Assembly: GCF_000002985.6 (NCBI RefSeq)
Contig: NC_003281.10
Coordinates: 1,240,001-1,304,000, forward strand
Origin: Caenorhabditis elegans
Lineage: Eukaryota; Nematoda; Chromadorea; Rhabditida; Rhabditidae
DNA: 64,000 nucleotides
Direction: 5' to 3'
The position numbers and the translations under genes were made by a program. The notes under the pieces were generated by a model, which saw nothing but the letters and a program-made list of their open reading frames with translations, was not told the DNA's origin and did not search any database. Shown in pieces: positions 44,145-54,625 of this stretch (its first letter is position 1; each line of letters opens with the position of its first letter).

Positions 44145-45015
44145 ATTTCGAAGTTTATCTGAAAGTTTAAAAATGAGAATTGAAGTATTGATTCAAATTG
44201 TTTCAAAATGAAATAACACTGAATTACTAATACACTCTGAATTACCATAGAATCAAAAATGTGAATAGCAGAAGATGAGAACGCTGGTAGTTCTTTTATA
44301 GTAGAGATGTAGAGAAAGAAAGACGCAATCCTTTGAGAAATATGAAATGTTACGAAATAGACATTGTACTTTTTGATGATTTTTTAGCGTTTCAGATTAT
44401 TTTCTTCCTTTTTACTTATATCTATTGAATATATTTCCACCTCAATTAAAACTCGAGTAGCTTCAGGTTTAAAAAAAACCAATTATTTAAGAAATATTAC
44501 AGACAATTGAGAACTATGCCCTTTAAAAAAATGAATACTTCAACTTCTATGAAAACCACACAGTAAAGGAAACTATTTGCAAATAGCTTTTAATAATGTA
44601 AAAATGATTGCGAAAATTAATAAAACTGAATTTTATTTTTCCTCACTTGAAAACGCAAAAAATTACCAAAAATTGAAAAAATAATACAATTCTCTCTCAC
44701 TACCATTAATTTCGTCTTTCTTTCTTTAAAAAAACGTTCAAAAATCAATAAAAAATAAAATGCCTATTTCGTAACATTGCATATTTTTCGCAAAAGGTTG
44801 CGTCTTTCTTTCTCTAAATCTCTACTATAAATAAACAAACAACGTTTTCATTCTTTGCTTTTCACGTCTTTGATTCAGTGTCCAATAGTAATTTCATTTT
44901 GAAAATTTTGAATTAAATTATAAATATTAAGCTTACTCTACTTCCATTTTTTTCAGTTTCATCACACTTTAATCATATCTTTCTCATTTCTAAACTTTCA
45001 GATAAACTCCCAAAC
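44145..45015. promoter_or_regulatory. Divergent intergenic region with inverted GCGTCTTTCTTTC boxes
   Basis: Between a minus-strand pseudogene and a plus-strand gene. It holds the box TTGCGTCTTTCTTTCTCTAA on the plus strand (44797-44820) and its inverse at 44307-44330, facing outwards to each gene. 44220-44680 is a direct paralogue of 48750-49200. TTTCAG at 44995-45001 precedes the right-hand ATG. Promoter role is inferred from recurrence at several divergent F-box pairs. Confidence 0.6.
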
Positions 45016-47051
45016 ATGTCTGCTAAACAGCCAACTCTGCTCAATTTGCCTATAGAAATTGCGAATCAAGTTTTGGAGAAGTTGCATCTTTTGGATATGT
45101 GAGTTTTTAACACTAACGTACAAATAGATACTATCTACAGTGCCGGCCATAATTCTATCCAATTTTCGATTTTTGATAAATTTACAAATTTTTCAAACTA
45201 GCACAACTTTAAAACTGGGCATGCTATCAAAAAAAGTTCAACTGAGGAAATATTGCCCATAATTACGTCTATTTGTATTCAATTGTTTAAATTGTTTACC
45301 AGTGTCATGACAAGAAATACAGCGGCCGACATCTCGTGAGACCGTTTTTGACAACTTTTACAGATTCGCCCGTATCTCGAAAACTAATTTTTTTCCTGGA
45401 AATTTTTTTGAAGTAAAATAATCTTCATACTACTTACCATCATTTGTGTCTAGTCACGTTGTTCTGAAAAATTCAGCAAAAAAGTTATGAGAGATCAAAC
45501 TTGAATAGTGTACGACCACACCTAGGGAATTTCTCGCAAGTGAAGAATTGTTTCCCCTGAATTTTGATATCGTGTTTAAATATAGCTTGATTGTGATTTT
45601 ACATGTGTAATTATTAAAAAATGCTTGAAAAAAATATATTCGAAGTAAGTAATCTGATTTTTGGTTGTAGAGCATGAGCAGTGCCAAGTGAGAGACTAGT
45701 TTGCACTTCCATAACTTGTTTGCGGAATTTTTCAAACCAAAGTGACTAGGCACAAATGATGGCAAGTAGCATGAAAATTATTTTACTTCAAAAACATTTC
45801 CAGAAAAAAAATTAGTTTTCGAGATGCGGACAAATCAGTAAAAGTTGTCAAAAACGGGCTCACGAGATGTCGGCCGCTGTATTTCTTGTCATGACACTGG
45901 TAAACAACTTAAACAATTGAATACAAGTAGACGTAATTATGGGCAATACTTTATTAGTTAAATGTTTTTCGATAGCATGCCCAGTTTTTAAGTTGCGCTC
46001 GTTTGAAAAATTTGTAAATTTTTCAAAAATCACAAATTGGATAGAATTATGGCCGGCACTGTACATACCTAACAAAAATCTAGCAAGAGAAGGTTTTCAA
46101 TATTTTTCAGTTGAGCAAGTAAAAATGGAAAAATGAAAATCAAAAATTAGAAATATAATAATTCGTTCCAGGTTGACGTGCCGAAAAGTTTGTCGAAGTT
46201 TACGGACCGCTGTTGATAAAATCGAAACTCACTCCACCCATCTCACAGTTCAATTGCGGAGTAACCACGTTTCGATATGTGTCGACAGAATTGAAACCAA
46301 CTACTATTATGACGATGACTCATCGAATTGTTTCAATAGGAAACAAAAAGCCGTAGAAGGTGTAGACTGCATGAATGCATTTTTCAACGACTTGAAGTTA
46401 TTTCTGAAGTATGCATTATATTTAGAAGTTTGGAGCAAAGATATATATAGGGAACACTTTGTCAGTTCTCTAGTGGACATCTTGAGGGAAGAAGAGAATA
46501 ATATCCACGTGGAAACTATAGAGCTGCTCCAATTCTACAAATGCGACGCTGTTTTATTAATCCTTCCGTTATTAAATAGTCAGACATTGAGAAGTATTAA
46601 ATTGAGGAGCACTTCTCTAGGTGACGGATTTGAGAGAATAGCTTGTTTGGATCAATGGAAAAAGGCGAAAAAGTTCAGTTCTGATACCTGGCTTGACTGT
46701 TCACATATCGAACATTTCTTTCATTTTGAGGAGTTTAGTTTTAGAACTGAACCTTTCCCAATACAAAATGTGATTAAAGTTCGAGATGTAAGTTACAAGT
46801 AATAATTTTGATAATAAGTTCTATAACCAAAAAAAATTCAGGATCTGCTGCAAAGATGTATGTTCCAGAACTGCACAATTGTTATTTCAAAATTAAATTG
46901 GAAGCCTGTCGAATTCGCCAGGATATTTCAACCGGACTGTGCTGGTGGCGATACATTTACCCTTCATTATTCAAACGACAATTCCAATTTCGAAATACGT
47001 TTTGGAGTTTTTGATAGAGTACATGGGTGGTTAACAATTGGACGATGCTAA
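45016..47051 (+). CDS. F-box/FTH protein (FBXA-type), 302 aa
   Basis: Exons 45016-45098, 46172-46787 and 46842-47051 (83+616+210 nt). MSAKQPTLLNLPIEIANQVLEKLHLLDM; LTCRKVCRSLRTAVDKIETH; CLDQWKKAKKF; IKVRD before GTAAGT; DLLQRCMFQNC, IFQPDCAGGDTF (C for the usual Y), IGRC stop TAA. TTTCAG lies 15 bp before the ATG. Intron 1 (1,073 bp) is largely a 928-bp TIR element. Frames intact. It is the working member of a divergent pair whose partner (42401-44144) is dead. Confidence 0.87.
45136..46063. mobile_element. 928-bp palindromic TIR element, CAGTGCCGGCCATAATTCTA ends
   Basis: Ends CAGTGCCGGCCATAATTCTA (plus TCCAA) and exact inverse, flanked by TA. Long inner arms also pair: 45295-45480 with about 45720-45905 (CAGTGTCATGACAAGAAATA, CAGCGGCCGACATCTCGTGA, CAAATGATGG). 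The minus-strand frame at 45454-45765 lies in this foldback and is not a credible gene. It sits in intron 1 of an F-box gene. Confidence 0.88.
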
Positions 47052-47298
47052 CTAATTTTGTTATTTTCTATTGTCATTTTTATATTTAAATCTGTATGAA
47101 CACTCCACAATGATCTCTGAAAAGTGTTAGTACCTGTGAATTTTTCTTTTTTTTTCCAAAATGGAATCCACGGCTCGAGTTCGTAAATCTGCTCCTGGGT
47201 TTCATTCATTTTCAAACAAAAATATTAAAAAATACAATAGCTCAGAACAAACAAATGTTTTCAGGTTTTTTGCGTAAAATCAAAGTGAAAGGGATGTT

Positions 47299-48523
47299 TT
47301 ACAATCTTTTCACATTCAATTCAAAATACTTTACAAGCCACTCCCATTCAAGAGAAATATCGAATTTGTCGGTGCCATTTGAATATTCAATCTTAAAGTC
47401 CTTACCGCCGGCATAGTCCGGTTTGAAGACTTTAGCAATTTCAATCGGATTTGCGTTTGGTCTTAAAAAACGTATCACGCACCATTGAAATGTACTTCTT
47501 CTCAAAAGATCCTGCAAAAAAAGATAATGAAATGAAAAATAAGGTTATTTTACGTCTCGAATTTGTATCGCGGTTTGTATTGCTTTAAATTTGTCCAATG
47601 TGTAAATATAGAAGCTTTTGAAATGAAAGAAATGAGCAATCTTTGCACCGAAAATACTATAGCGAATTGTGCATATTTCTGCATTTTTCCATTGCTCCAA
47701 GCAGGATATTCGTTCGAATTGGTCAATTGCAATCGATTTCAAATCAATCGCTTTAAGCTCTTTAGAATCAAATAATGGAAGAATCGTAAGCACTTCATCC
47801 AATGAGAACTTATCAAGTTCTATTCTCTTTACGTGAATACATTTTTCTGATTTAAAAAACTCAACGAAAGTTGTAACAGTGTCGCGTATATTTTTTGTAC
47901 AGTTCATAATTCTAGCTCGACTTGCGTGCTTCAATACTATCTTCAAATCCTTGACCGCACTGTCCATAAAGTTTTCTTCATCAGTTTCCTTTTTCTGTTC
48001 ATTGTAATTGACATTTGAATGACCATTTGCTGAATCAGTATAGTTGATTCTAATTCTGTCCAAATACATATTGATATCATGGTCATCCAGCTGGAAGTCT
48101 ACATCGTTAATACGAATCGTTGCAAATGTATCAACGGCAGTTCTCAAACTGCGACACACTCTACTTCAAAAATACAATACAAAAAGTATTGAAAATCGTT
48201 GTTGCCTAGGAGTTTTAGTCCCCGGTTACTCCTAATTTTGTGAGTTTAAATTGTTAGGGTTCTTCCTCGACGAAAAGAAGGGGAATTTCAATGCATATTT
48301 TTCCGGTTTTCTTGTGCACCAAATAAAAGTTTGAGCAGGAATACTACATTTTGACACAATTTCCTCATTGACCACACTCATTGTTTCAAGAAAAAAAGAT
48401 AATAACTCACAGATCCTCGAGCTCCAACTTTTCCAAAACAAGTTGAGCGACATCTAGAGGCATATTGAGAAAAGTTGGCGATTTCCCATAATTTTGATGT
48501 GTCTTTGAACCAATTTCGATCAT
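47299..48523 (-). CDS. F-box/FTH protein, longer N-terminus, 311 aa
   Basis: Minus-strand exons 48411-48523, 47554-48163 and 47299-47511 (113+610+213 nt). The ATG chosen (MIEIGSKTHQN) matches the start of the paralogue at 49747 and follows TTTTTCAG by 15 nt. F-box PTFLNMPLDVAQLVLEKLELEDL; exon 2 begins RVCRSLRTAVDTFATIRIN, CLEQWKNAEI, IQIRD before GTAAAA (a weaker donor); exon 3 DLLRRSTFQWC, VFKPDYAGGKDF, NVKRL. The exon 2 acceptor (TTTTTGAAG) trims two residues kept in the paralogue, so that junction is the least certain point. Confidence 0.8.
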
Positions 48524-49746
48524 TTTGGAGACTTCCTGAAAAACTAAATATTTGGTCAGGCAGGTTTGAAGATTGGAAAATGGGATTGGGAAAATGAGAA
48601 CGTTCAAGCTAACGAGGAAAGTATTAACAATGGGATGAAAACAAATTCTGGGAATATGAAAAAATTAAAGTGAAAAAGTGAAAACTATAACAAACGGTTT
48701 GGATCGGCTGGGGCTCTACATTCATTTAATGGTAGAATAGGAAAAATACAATGGACACTGAATTACCACGGAATCAAAGATGTGAATAGCAGAAGATGAG
48801 AACGTTGGTAGTTCTTTTATAGTAGAGATTTAGAGAAAGAAAGACGCAATCCTTTGCAAAAAGTATGCAATGTTACGAAATAGACATTGTATTTTCTGAT
48901 GATTTTTGAACGTTGGAGATTATTTTATTACTTTTTACTTATATCTATCAAATATATTTCTACCCCAATTAAAACTCGAGTAGTTTCAAATTTCAACAAA
49001 GTGCCAATTATTCAAGAAATATTACAGAAAATTGAGAACTATGCCCTTTAAAAAGAAGAATACTTCAACTTCTATGAAAACCACACAGTGAAGGAAACTG
49101 TTTGCAAATAACTTTTAATAATGTAAAAATGATTGAGAAAATTAATAAAAATGAATTTTATTTTTCCTCACTTGAAAACTCAAAAAAATTAACAAAAATT
49201 GGACAAAAATATACAATTATCTCTCACTATCATTTTTCAATCAAAATAAAAGTCTCTCTATCAGTTAGATAACGCCATTGCTTATTGTTTCTTGACCATC
49301 ACAGGATGTTCTATAGATAATTCCTCACTATTAGAATAGATTGATAGGGGATGTGAGTGATAAGAACTAATTAAGAACTGATAACGGAATCAAAAATTGT
49401 GTTCTGACTCATCTTCCTCAGAAAGGAAGACACTATTCTATTATTTTTGCAAATGATTGTGTCTTTCATTTTCTAAACCTCTAACTCGCTTTAAACATCT
49501 ATGATGCTGTATTAATTCAGTGTACATCGTTCATATTCTACCAATAAATGAATGTAGAGCCCAAGCCGGTCCAAACCGTTTGTCATAGTTTTCACTTTTT
49601 CACTCAATTTTTTTAAGTTCCCAGAATTATTATTTTGTTCCATTTTTAGTACTTTTCCTTGTTAACTTGAGTTTTCATATTTTCCCAATCCCATGTTCCA
49701 ATCTTCCAACATGACTAAATATTTAGGTTTTCAGGAAATTTCCAAA
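48524..49746. promoter_or_regulatory. Divergent region with inverted arms
   Basis: 1.2 kb between the start codons of two sister genes. 48605-48740 is the inverse of about 49537-49690 (TATAACAAACGGTTTGGATC / GGTCCAAACCGTTTGTCATA; GGGCTCTACATTCATT / AATGAATGTAGAGCCC), so the pair arose by inverted duplication. The loop (48750-49200) is a direct copy of 44220-44680, with the inverted AGAGAAAGAAAGACGCAATC box at 48832-48851 and a plus-strand relative at 49457-49487. Confidence 0.65.
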
Positions 49747-50938
49747 ATGGTCGATATTGGTTCAAAGACACATCAGAGAAATGTGGTATCGCCAACTTTT
49801 CTCAATATGCCTCTGGATGTCTCTCAACTAGTTTTGGAAAAGATGCAGCCCGATGATCTGTGAGTTATTGTCTTTTTGCTCAAACTTTTATTTCTTTTTT
49901 TTTAATTACTGTATTTTCTCTGTTAGTTAATCTGTTAGTCTTACGTCGATATGATTTTTGACCACGTAACTTTGAAAAAATTATTTATCGACACAAATGT
50001 TTTCAATGTTATATCTTACTAATATAGATATTTTTCACTATAAAAATGATATTTATTTATTACAGACTAAGAGCGAGTAGAGTGTGTCGCAATTTGAGAA
50101 CTGCCGTTGATACGTTTGGAACGATTCGTGTCAAATATGTAGAATTCCGGCTAAATAATCATGATATCTGTATGGATCTGGACGGAATTAAAATCAACTA
50201 TACTGATTCAGCAAAAGATAGTTCAAATGTCAATTACAATGAAGAGAAAAATGAAACTGATGAAGAAAACTTCGTGGAAAGTGCGGTCAATGATTTGAAA
50301 ATAGTATCGAAGCATGCACAGTATGTTAGAATTATGGACTATACGAACAATATACGCGACACTGTTACAACTTTCGTTGAGTTTTTAAAATTAGAAAAAT
50401 GTATTCACGTGAAGATGATACAACTTTTTGGCTTCTTATTTGATGATGTCCTAGCGATTCTTCCATGTTTTGATGTTAAAGAGCTCAAAGCAATTGTCAT
50501 TAATTAAATCAATTGACCAATTCGAACGAATATCCCGTTTGGAGCAATGGAGAAATGCAGAAGTGTTTAGATGTGGTTATGCTACTAATATTTCCAGTAC
50601 AATGATTACTCATTTCTTTCATTTCAAATTCTTCGATATTGACATGGACGAATTTTCATCACAGGCCGCGATACAAATGAGAGATGTAAGATATTCTTGT
50701 TTTTTCATTTCATTATCTTTCTTTGCAGGATCTTTTGAGAAGAAGTACATTCCAAAGTTGCGAGATAAAAATTAAGAAATCAGAGAGAAATCCGATTGAA
50801 CTAGCAAAAGTATTTAAACCGGACTATGCCCGCGGCAATGAGTTTAACATTGAATATTCAAATGGTAACAACAAATTCGATATTTCCCTTAAAGATTTAT
50901 CAAGAATCTATTCCAAATTTATTGTGAAAAGATTGTGA
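49747..50938 (+). pseudogene. F-box/FTH gene with a frameshift in exon 2
   Basis: Exons 49747-49859, 50066-50685 and 50729-50938. MVDIGSKTHQRNVVSPTFLN, MPLDVSQLVLEKMQPDDL, LRASRVCRNLRTAVDTFG; exon 3 DLLRRSTFQSC, VFKPDYARGNEF, VKRL. In exon 2 the frame ends KELKAIVIN-stop at 50505, while the family sequence continues one frame over from SLIKSIDQFERISRLEQW. Against the sister gene at 47299-48523 the segment between KELKAI and IDQFE is 2 nt short. All splice sites remain. A truncated protein of about 184 residues is possible. Confidence 0.82.
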
Positions 50939-52050
50939 AAAAATCTGAAAACAGTTGAATATTCTGAGCTATTGTATTTTTTATGTTAAATTTTTTGAAA
51001 ATAAATAAAACCCATTTTCATCTGTGTTTATTGTCCCATTTTCGTGAACAGAACCACTTCAAATGAATTTGCTTTCTTCTTTTGGTGCGTCTTACCATGA
51101 TTTTCAGAATTTATCTGGTCTCATAGGCTTTTTAATGGCGATTTTTTGAAACTCAAGTTGCTGTAGTCGGATCAAGATTTTTGTCCTGACAAAACTCTAA
51201 CTTTGAAAGTTGATTGTTTAATGGAAGAGTCCCATTTTTTCCAGATTGAAATACAACATTGGTCAATAAAATCTTGGTTTTCCTGTCATCAAAAAACTAA
51301 CAGGCTAATACAATATGCAAATTTTTTGAAACACGTATTGACATTGTCGTACGATTCCTCTCAATCAGCTCTGAATATGAAACTCTATTGGGCTTGCATT
51401 TAATACTTAACTTTAAATTTCCTCATGCTGATTTTCCGGTTAGGCTCATTACCACCGATGATGTAAGCTGACTGGATATTATTGATAGGTTTTTTAAAGT
51501 AAGTCTGATTCGTGGTTCAAAATTTCTCCAAATATTTAATAACTATCGTTAATGACCTTCCACCGTTGACGTTAAAAATTAATCTGAAAAAAGTTGAAAG
51601 AAATTTTTTGAAAATAGCTCTAAACGATGTAAAAAATAATTGCCAAAAATAAATACAACTGAATTGAATTCTTGGTCTCTGAAAACATCAGGAAAATTGG
51701 GTGCCTGTTTGAGCGCGCTGATTCAGAAAGTTCTGTGTTACTAGGAGAAAAATGCATTTGTCAAAAGAGTTTACTGACTTTTATCATAAGGAGATTTTCA
51801 ATAAAAATTTGGCCACTGAAATCATGGTCTTCCTTTTATCATACCTACCAGTCCACTAAAACAAGCAAAATTTTTTGAAGCACTCATTTACATTGTCAGC
51901 TGTCATGTGCTCAATTTTCATCAATCATACGATTTCTCAGCTCAAAATCAATATATCCTATTTTACAACATTTTCCAGAAATCATTGTGGATGTTTCATA
52001 CACAGAAAAATATAAAAATGACAACCGAAAATAATACGAAACAAAATTAG
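50939..52050. other. Gene-poor stretch with a decayed F-box fragment
   Basis: AATAAATAAAA at 50999-51009 fits a polyadenylation signal for the gene to the left. 51130-51370 is inverted-paralogous to about 57290-57445 (AAAAATCTTGATC, GTTAGTTTT). 51340-51610 resembles 63590-63940 and holds a decayed exon fragment listed separately. From 51960 the 3' flank of the next unit begins. Nothing else coding. Confidence 0.55.
51430..51610 (+). pseudogene. Decayed copy of the 63714-type F-box gene start
   Basis: 51440-51490 (CATTACCACCGATGATGTAA, ATATTATTGATAGG) and 51505-51600 (GTGGTTCAAA, CAAATATTTAATAACTATCG, CCTTCCACCGTTGA, AATTAATCTG) align with exon 1 end and exon 2 start of the gene at 63714-64000. 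Frames are destroyed, and only about 180 bp survive. Confidence 0.7.
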
Positions 52051-53215
52051 TTAGCATCTTTTGATTCTTAACTGCCACATGTTCATAAATTCGTAAATTC
52101 CATAATAAATTTCAAATTTGGATTTCCCGGTTGAATACTCCATGGTGAATTCATCGCAACCAGCATAGTCCGGTTGAAATATTCTTGCAAGTTCAGGGTT
52201 AAAATTTACGTTTATAACCGAAATTACGCATTTCCGGAACGTACTTCTTTGCAGCAAATCCTGAACATTTGTTTGGTTATAGAACTTATTATCAAAGTTA
52301 TTGTTAAAGTTTATAGTTACTTACAGTTAAAGAGTTACTTACATCTCGAATTTTAATCACACTTTGTATTGGAATATCATGATTCTTGACAATATCAATA
52401 CGAAACTTCTCAAAATGGAAGAAATATTCGATAGGCAAACATTCCCACGAGGTTTCCCATAACTTGAATTTTTTCGCCTTTTTCCACTGATCCAAATGAG
52501 TTATTCTCTCAAAGTCATGAGCTGGAAAGATTCCTCTTATCCAAAGTTTTCTCAATGTTTGACTATTGAATAACGGAAGGATTAATACAATATCGTCGAT
52601 TGATAAGTCACGATGCAAAGATATCGTTTTCATGTGGATATCCACTTCCTTTTTCAAGACGTCAACTAGAGAATTGACAGCGTGTTCTCTATCTTGGTCA
52701 TTCAAATAGGATATAATATATAGACAAGATGCATGCTTCAGAAGTATCTTCAAGTCATTGAAAGCCAACTTCAAACAGTTTTCTCCCTCTAAATATTTCC
52801 ATTCATTATTGCACCACACAGATGATCCACTAAGAAGTGAACAATTACGGTAGATAATTTCAATTCGGTCGAGTTGTATCCTAACGCTGTCTTCATCCAA
52901 GACAACTGAGAGATCGGTAAATTGAGCTCCGAAGTTATCAACAGCGGTCCGTAAACTTCGACAAACTTTTCGGCAGGTCCACCTGGAACAAATTATTTCT
53001 AATTTTTTTTCATTTTCATTTTTCCATTTTCCTTACTGAACCTGCTCTGAAGCAGTTAAATGCATAGGAGGAATCAATGACACAATAAATTTAACATAGT
53101 ACTAAGTTTGTACGTTAGTCTTAAATACTCACAATTCATTGAGTTTTAGCTTCTCAAGAACGTGATTCGCAACTGCTATAGGCAGATCGAGCAGAGTTGG
53201 CTGTTTAGCAGACAT
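52051..53215 (-). CDS. F-box/FTH protein (FBXA-type), 310 aa
   Basis: Minus-strand exons 53133-53215, 52343-52982 and 52051-52260 (83+640+210 nt). MSAKQPTLLDLPIAVANHVLEKLKLNEL; exon 2 WTCRKVCRSLRTAVDNFGAQF, THLDQWKKAKKFKLW, IKIRD before GTAAGT; exon 3 DLLQRSTFRKC, NPELARIFQPDYAGCDEF (one residue shorter than paralogues at the NPVELA site), IKRC stop TAA. Frames intact. The mariner insertion begins 166 bp upstream of the ATG, within the likely promoter. Divergent partner is the gene at 55684. Confidence 0.86.
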
Positions 53216-53380
53216 GTTTGAAAGTTTATCTGAAAGTTTAGAAATGAAAATCGAAGTAGTGTAAGATTAATATGTGTTATTGATTCAAATTGTTTCAAAA
53301 TGAAAATGATAATAGACACTGAATTAATACAGAATCAAAGATGTGAATAGCAAAAGATGAGAACGTTGTTTGTTTTTTTA

Positions 53381-54625
53381 TATCAGGTTGTCCCATAAGT
53401 TTTCGTACTATTTTTTTTTGAAAAAAATTTATTTCTCTCAAGCGACAAGTAATACTATTCACACAAGTATTCACCATTAGTGTTCACCACTTGTTGCCAT
53501 TTACTAGGTAACATCATGATGCCACGGGAGAAGAAATCCGGCGAACGCGATGAGAAGAAAGTGGAGAGTTCAGTTTTGAGATGCTCTTCGTCGTCGAATT
53601 GCTTGTCGCGCATGTAGTCACTGAGAGACAAGAACAAATGGTAGTCGGTTGGTGCAAGATCTGGAGAATATGGTGGATGCGGTAAAACAGTCCAACCAAG
53701 ATCTTGCAGCTTTTGGAAAGTCTTCTTGGCGACATGAGGCCTAGCATTATCGTGAAGAAAATATAGTTTTTCATATTTTCCGTTGGTCTTTTCTGCAACT
53801 CGGTCCAATTGGGCACAATAGTAATCAGCAGTGATAGTTTTATTAGTTGGCAACAATTCCCAGTGCACGGGTCCTTGAACACCCCACCAGACACAGATCA
53901 TAATCTTTTTTGGGTGAAGATCAGGCTTTGGCGTCGGTATTCCTTTCTCACCGATCGGAAGCCATTGACGTTTTCTGGAATGGTTAACATAGAGCACCCA
54001 CTTCTCATCTCCAGTAACCAGATTGTTCAGCCAATCGAACTTTCGACGAAAAGTTAGAAGTTGAGTACAAACGTTGACCCGAGTGAGCTTCTGTGATGCC
54101 GAAAGTTCATGAGGCACCCAAGTTCCAAGTTTTGAAGTAAAACCAAGGCGACCCAAGTGACGTGCAATTGTGCTATGACAACACTCAAGCTTCTCTTCCA
54201 TTTCACGAAGACTAAGACGAGGCTCTTCCTCCACCAGCTTCACTAGGTCTTCTTCATTTAACTCTACCGGTCGCCCAGAACGTTCTATTTCTTCGAGACT
54301 GAAGTCGCCGTTCTTGAACTTTTGAAACCAACTCTTTGCTGTATTATAAGAGAGTGCTCCCTCACCCATCGCACCGCATATGTTTCGTTCCGCTTCCATT
54401 GCTGAATGACCAAGACGAAATTCATAAAGAAGAAGCAATCTAACGTCTCGACGTTCAAGTTTGATGATTGTCATCGTGGCAAAGTAGAAATGGATGAAAT
54501 TAATCTTTTCTGAAAGGGGACGACCCGACCTTGACACGACCTACGATGAAAAAATTTTAAAACTTTCTAGAAGTTTTGGAAAAATATTTGAAAAAAAGTA
54601 CAAAAACTTATGGGACAACCTGATA
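53381..54625. mobile_element. Mariner transposon, full length (about 1.24 kb)
   Basis: Terminal inverted repeats of 27 bp with one mismatch (both begin TCAGGTTGTCCCATAAGT; 53383-53409 and 54597-54623), flanked by TA on each side. It encodes a complete transposase on the minus strand. Paralogous uninterrupted sites at about 44290-44325 and 48800-48840 read TTCTTTTATAGTAGAGAT, so the insertion point is the TA of TTTTATAGTAG. Confidence 0.93.
53455..54537 (-). CDS. Mariner transposase (D,D34D), intact
   Basis: Single open frame of 360 residues. The internal Met22 (base 54474, MTIIKLERRDVR) would give 339 residues, close to the usual 345 of mariner, and may be the true start. N-terminal helix-turn-helix domains: residues about 25-75 (SYNTAKSWFQKFKNGDFS) and 85-135 (RSGRP, then a second HTH). 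WVPHEL lies at 140-145. The catalytic triad is D177 (TGDEKW), D263 (HDNARPH) and D298 (YSPDLAPTDYHLF), with 34 residues between the last two, as in mariner. It catalyses cut-and-paste transposition into TA. No stop or frameshift, so the element could be active. Confidence 0.95.
   Translation of the reverse strand: MSRSGRPLSEKINFIHFYFATMTIIKLERRDVRLLLLYEFRLGHSAMEAERNICGAMGEGALSYNTAKSWFQKFKNGDFSLEEIERSGRPVELNEEDLVKLVEEEPRLSLREMEEKLECCHSTIARHLGRLGFTSKLGTWVPHELSASQKLTRVNVCTQLLTFRRKFDWLNNLVTGDEKWVLYVNHSRKRQWLPIGEKGIPTPKPDLHPKKIMICVWWGVQGPVHWELLPTNKTITADYYCAQLDRVAEKTNGKYEKLYFLHDNARPHVAKKTFQKLQDLGWTVLPHPPYSPDLAPTDYHLFLSLSDYMRDKQFDDEEHLKTELSTFFSSRSPDFFSRGIMMLPSKWQQVVNTNGEYLCE

Noticed and set aside
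45454-45765. 103-residue minus-strand frame inside the 45136-46063 element, considered as a transposase remnant
   Set aside because: It lies in the foldback arms, has no DDE/D-type motif, and the inverted arm encodes a mirror frame.
53809-54057. 82-residue plus-strand frame within the mariner
   Set aside because: Antisense shadow of the transposase.
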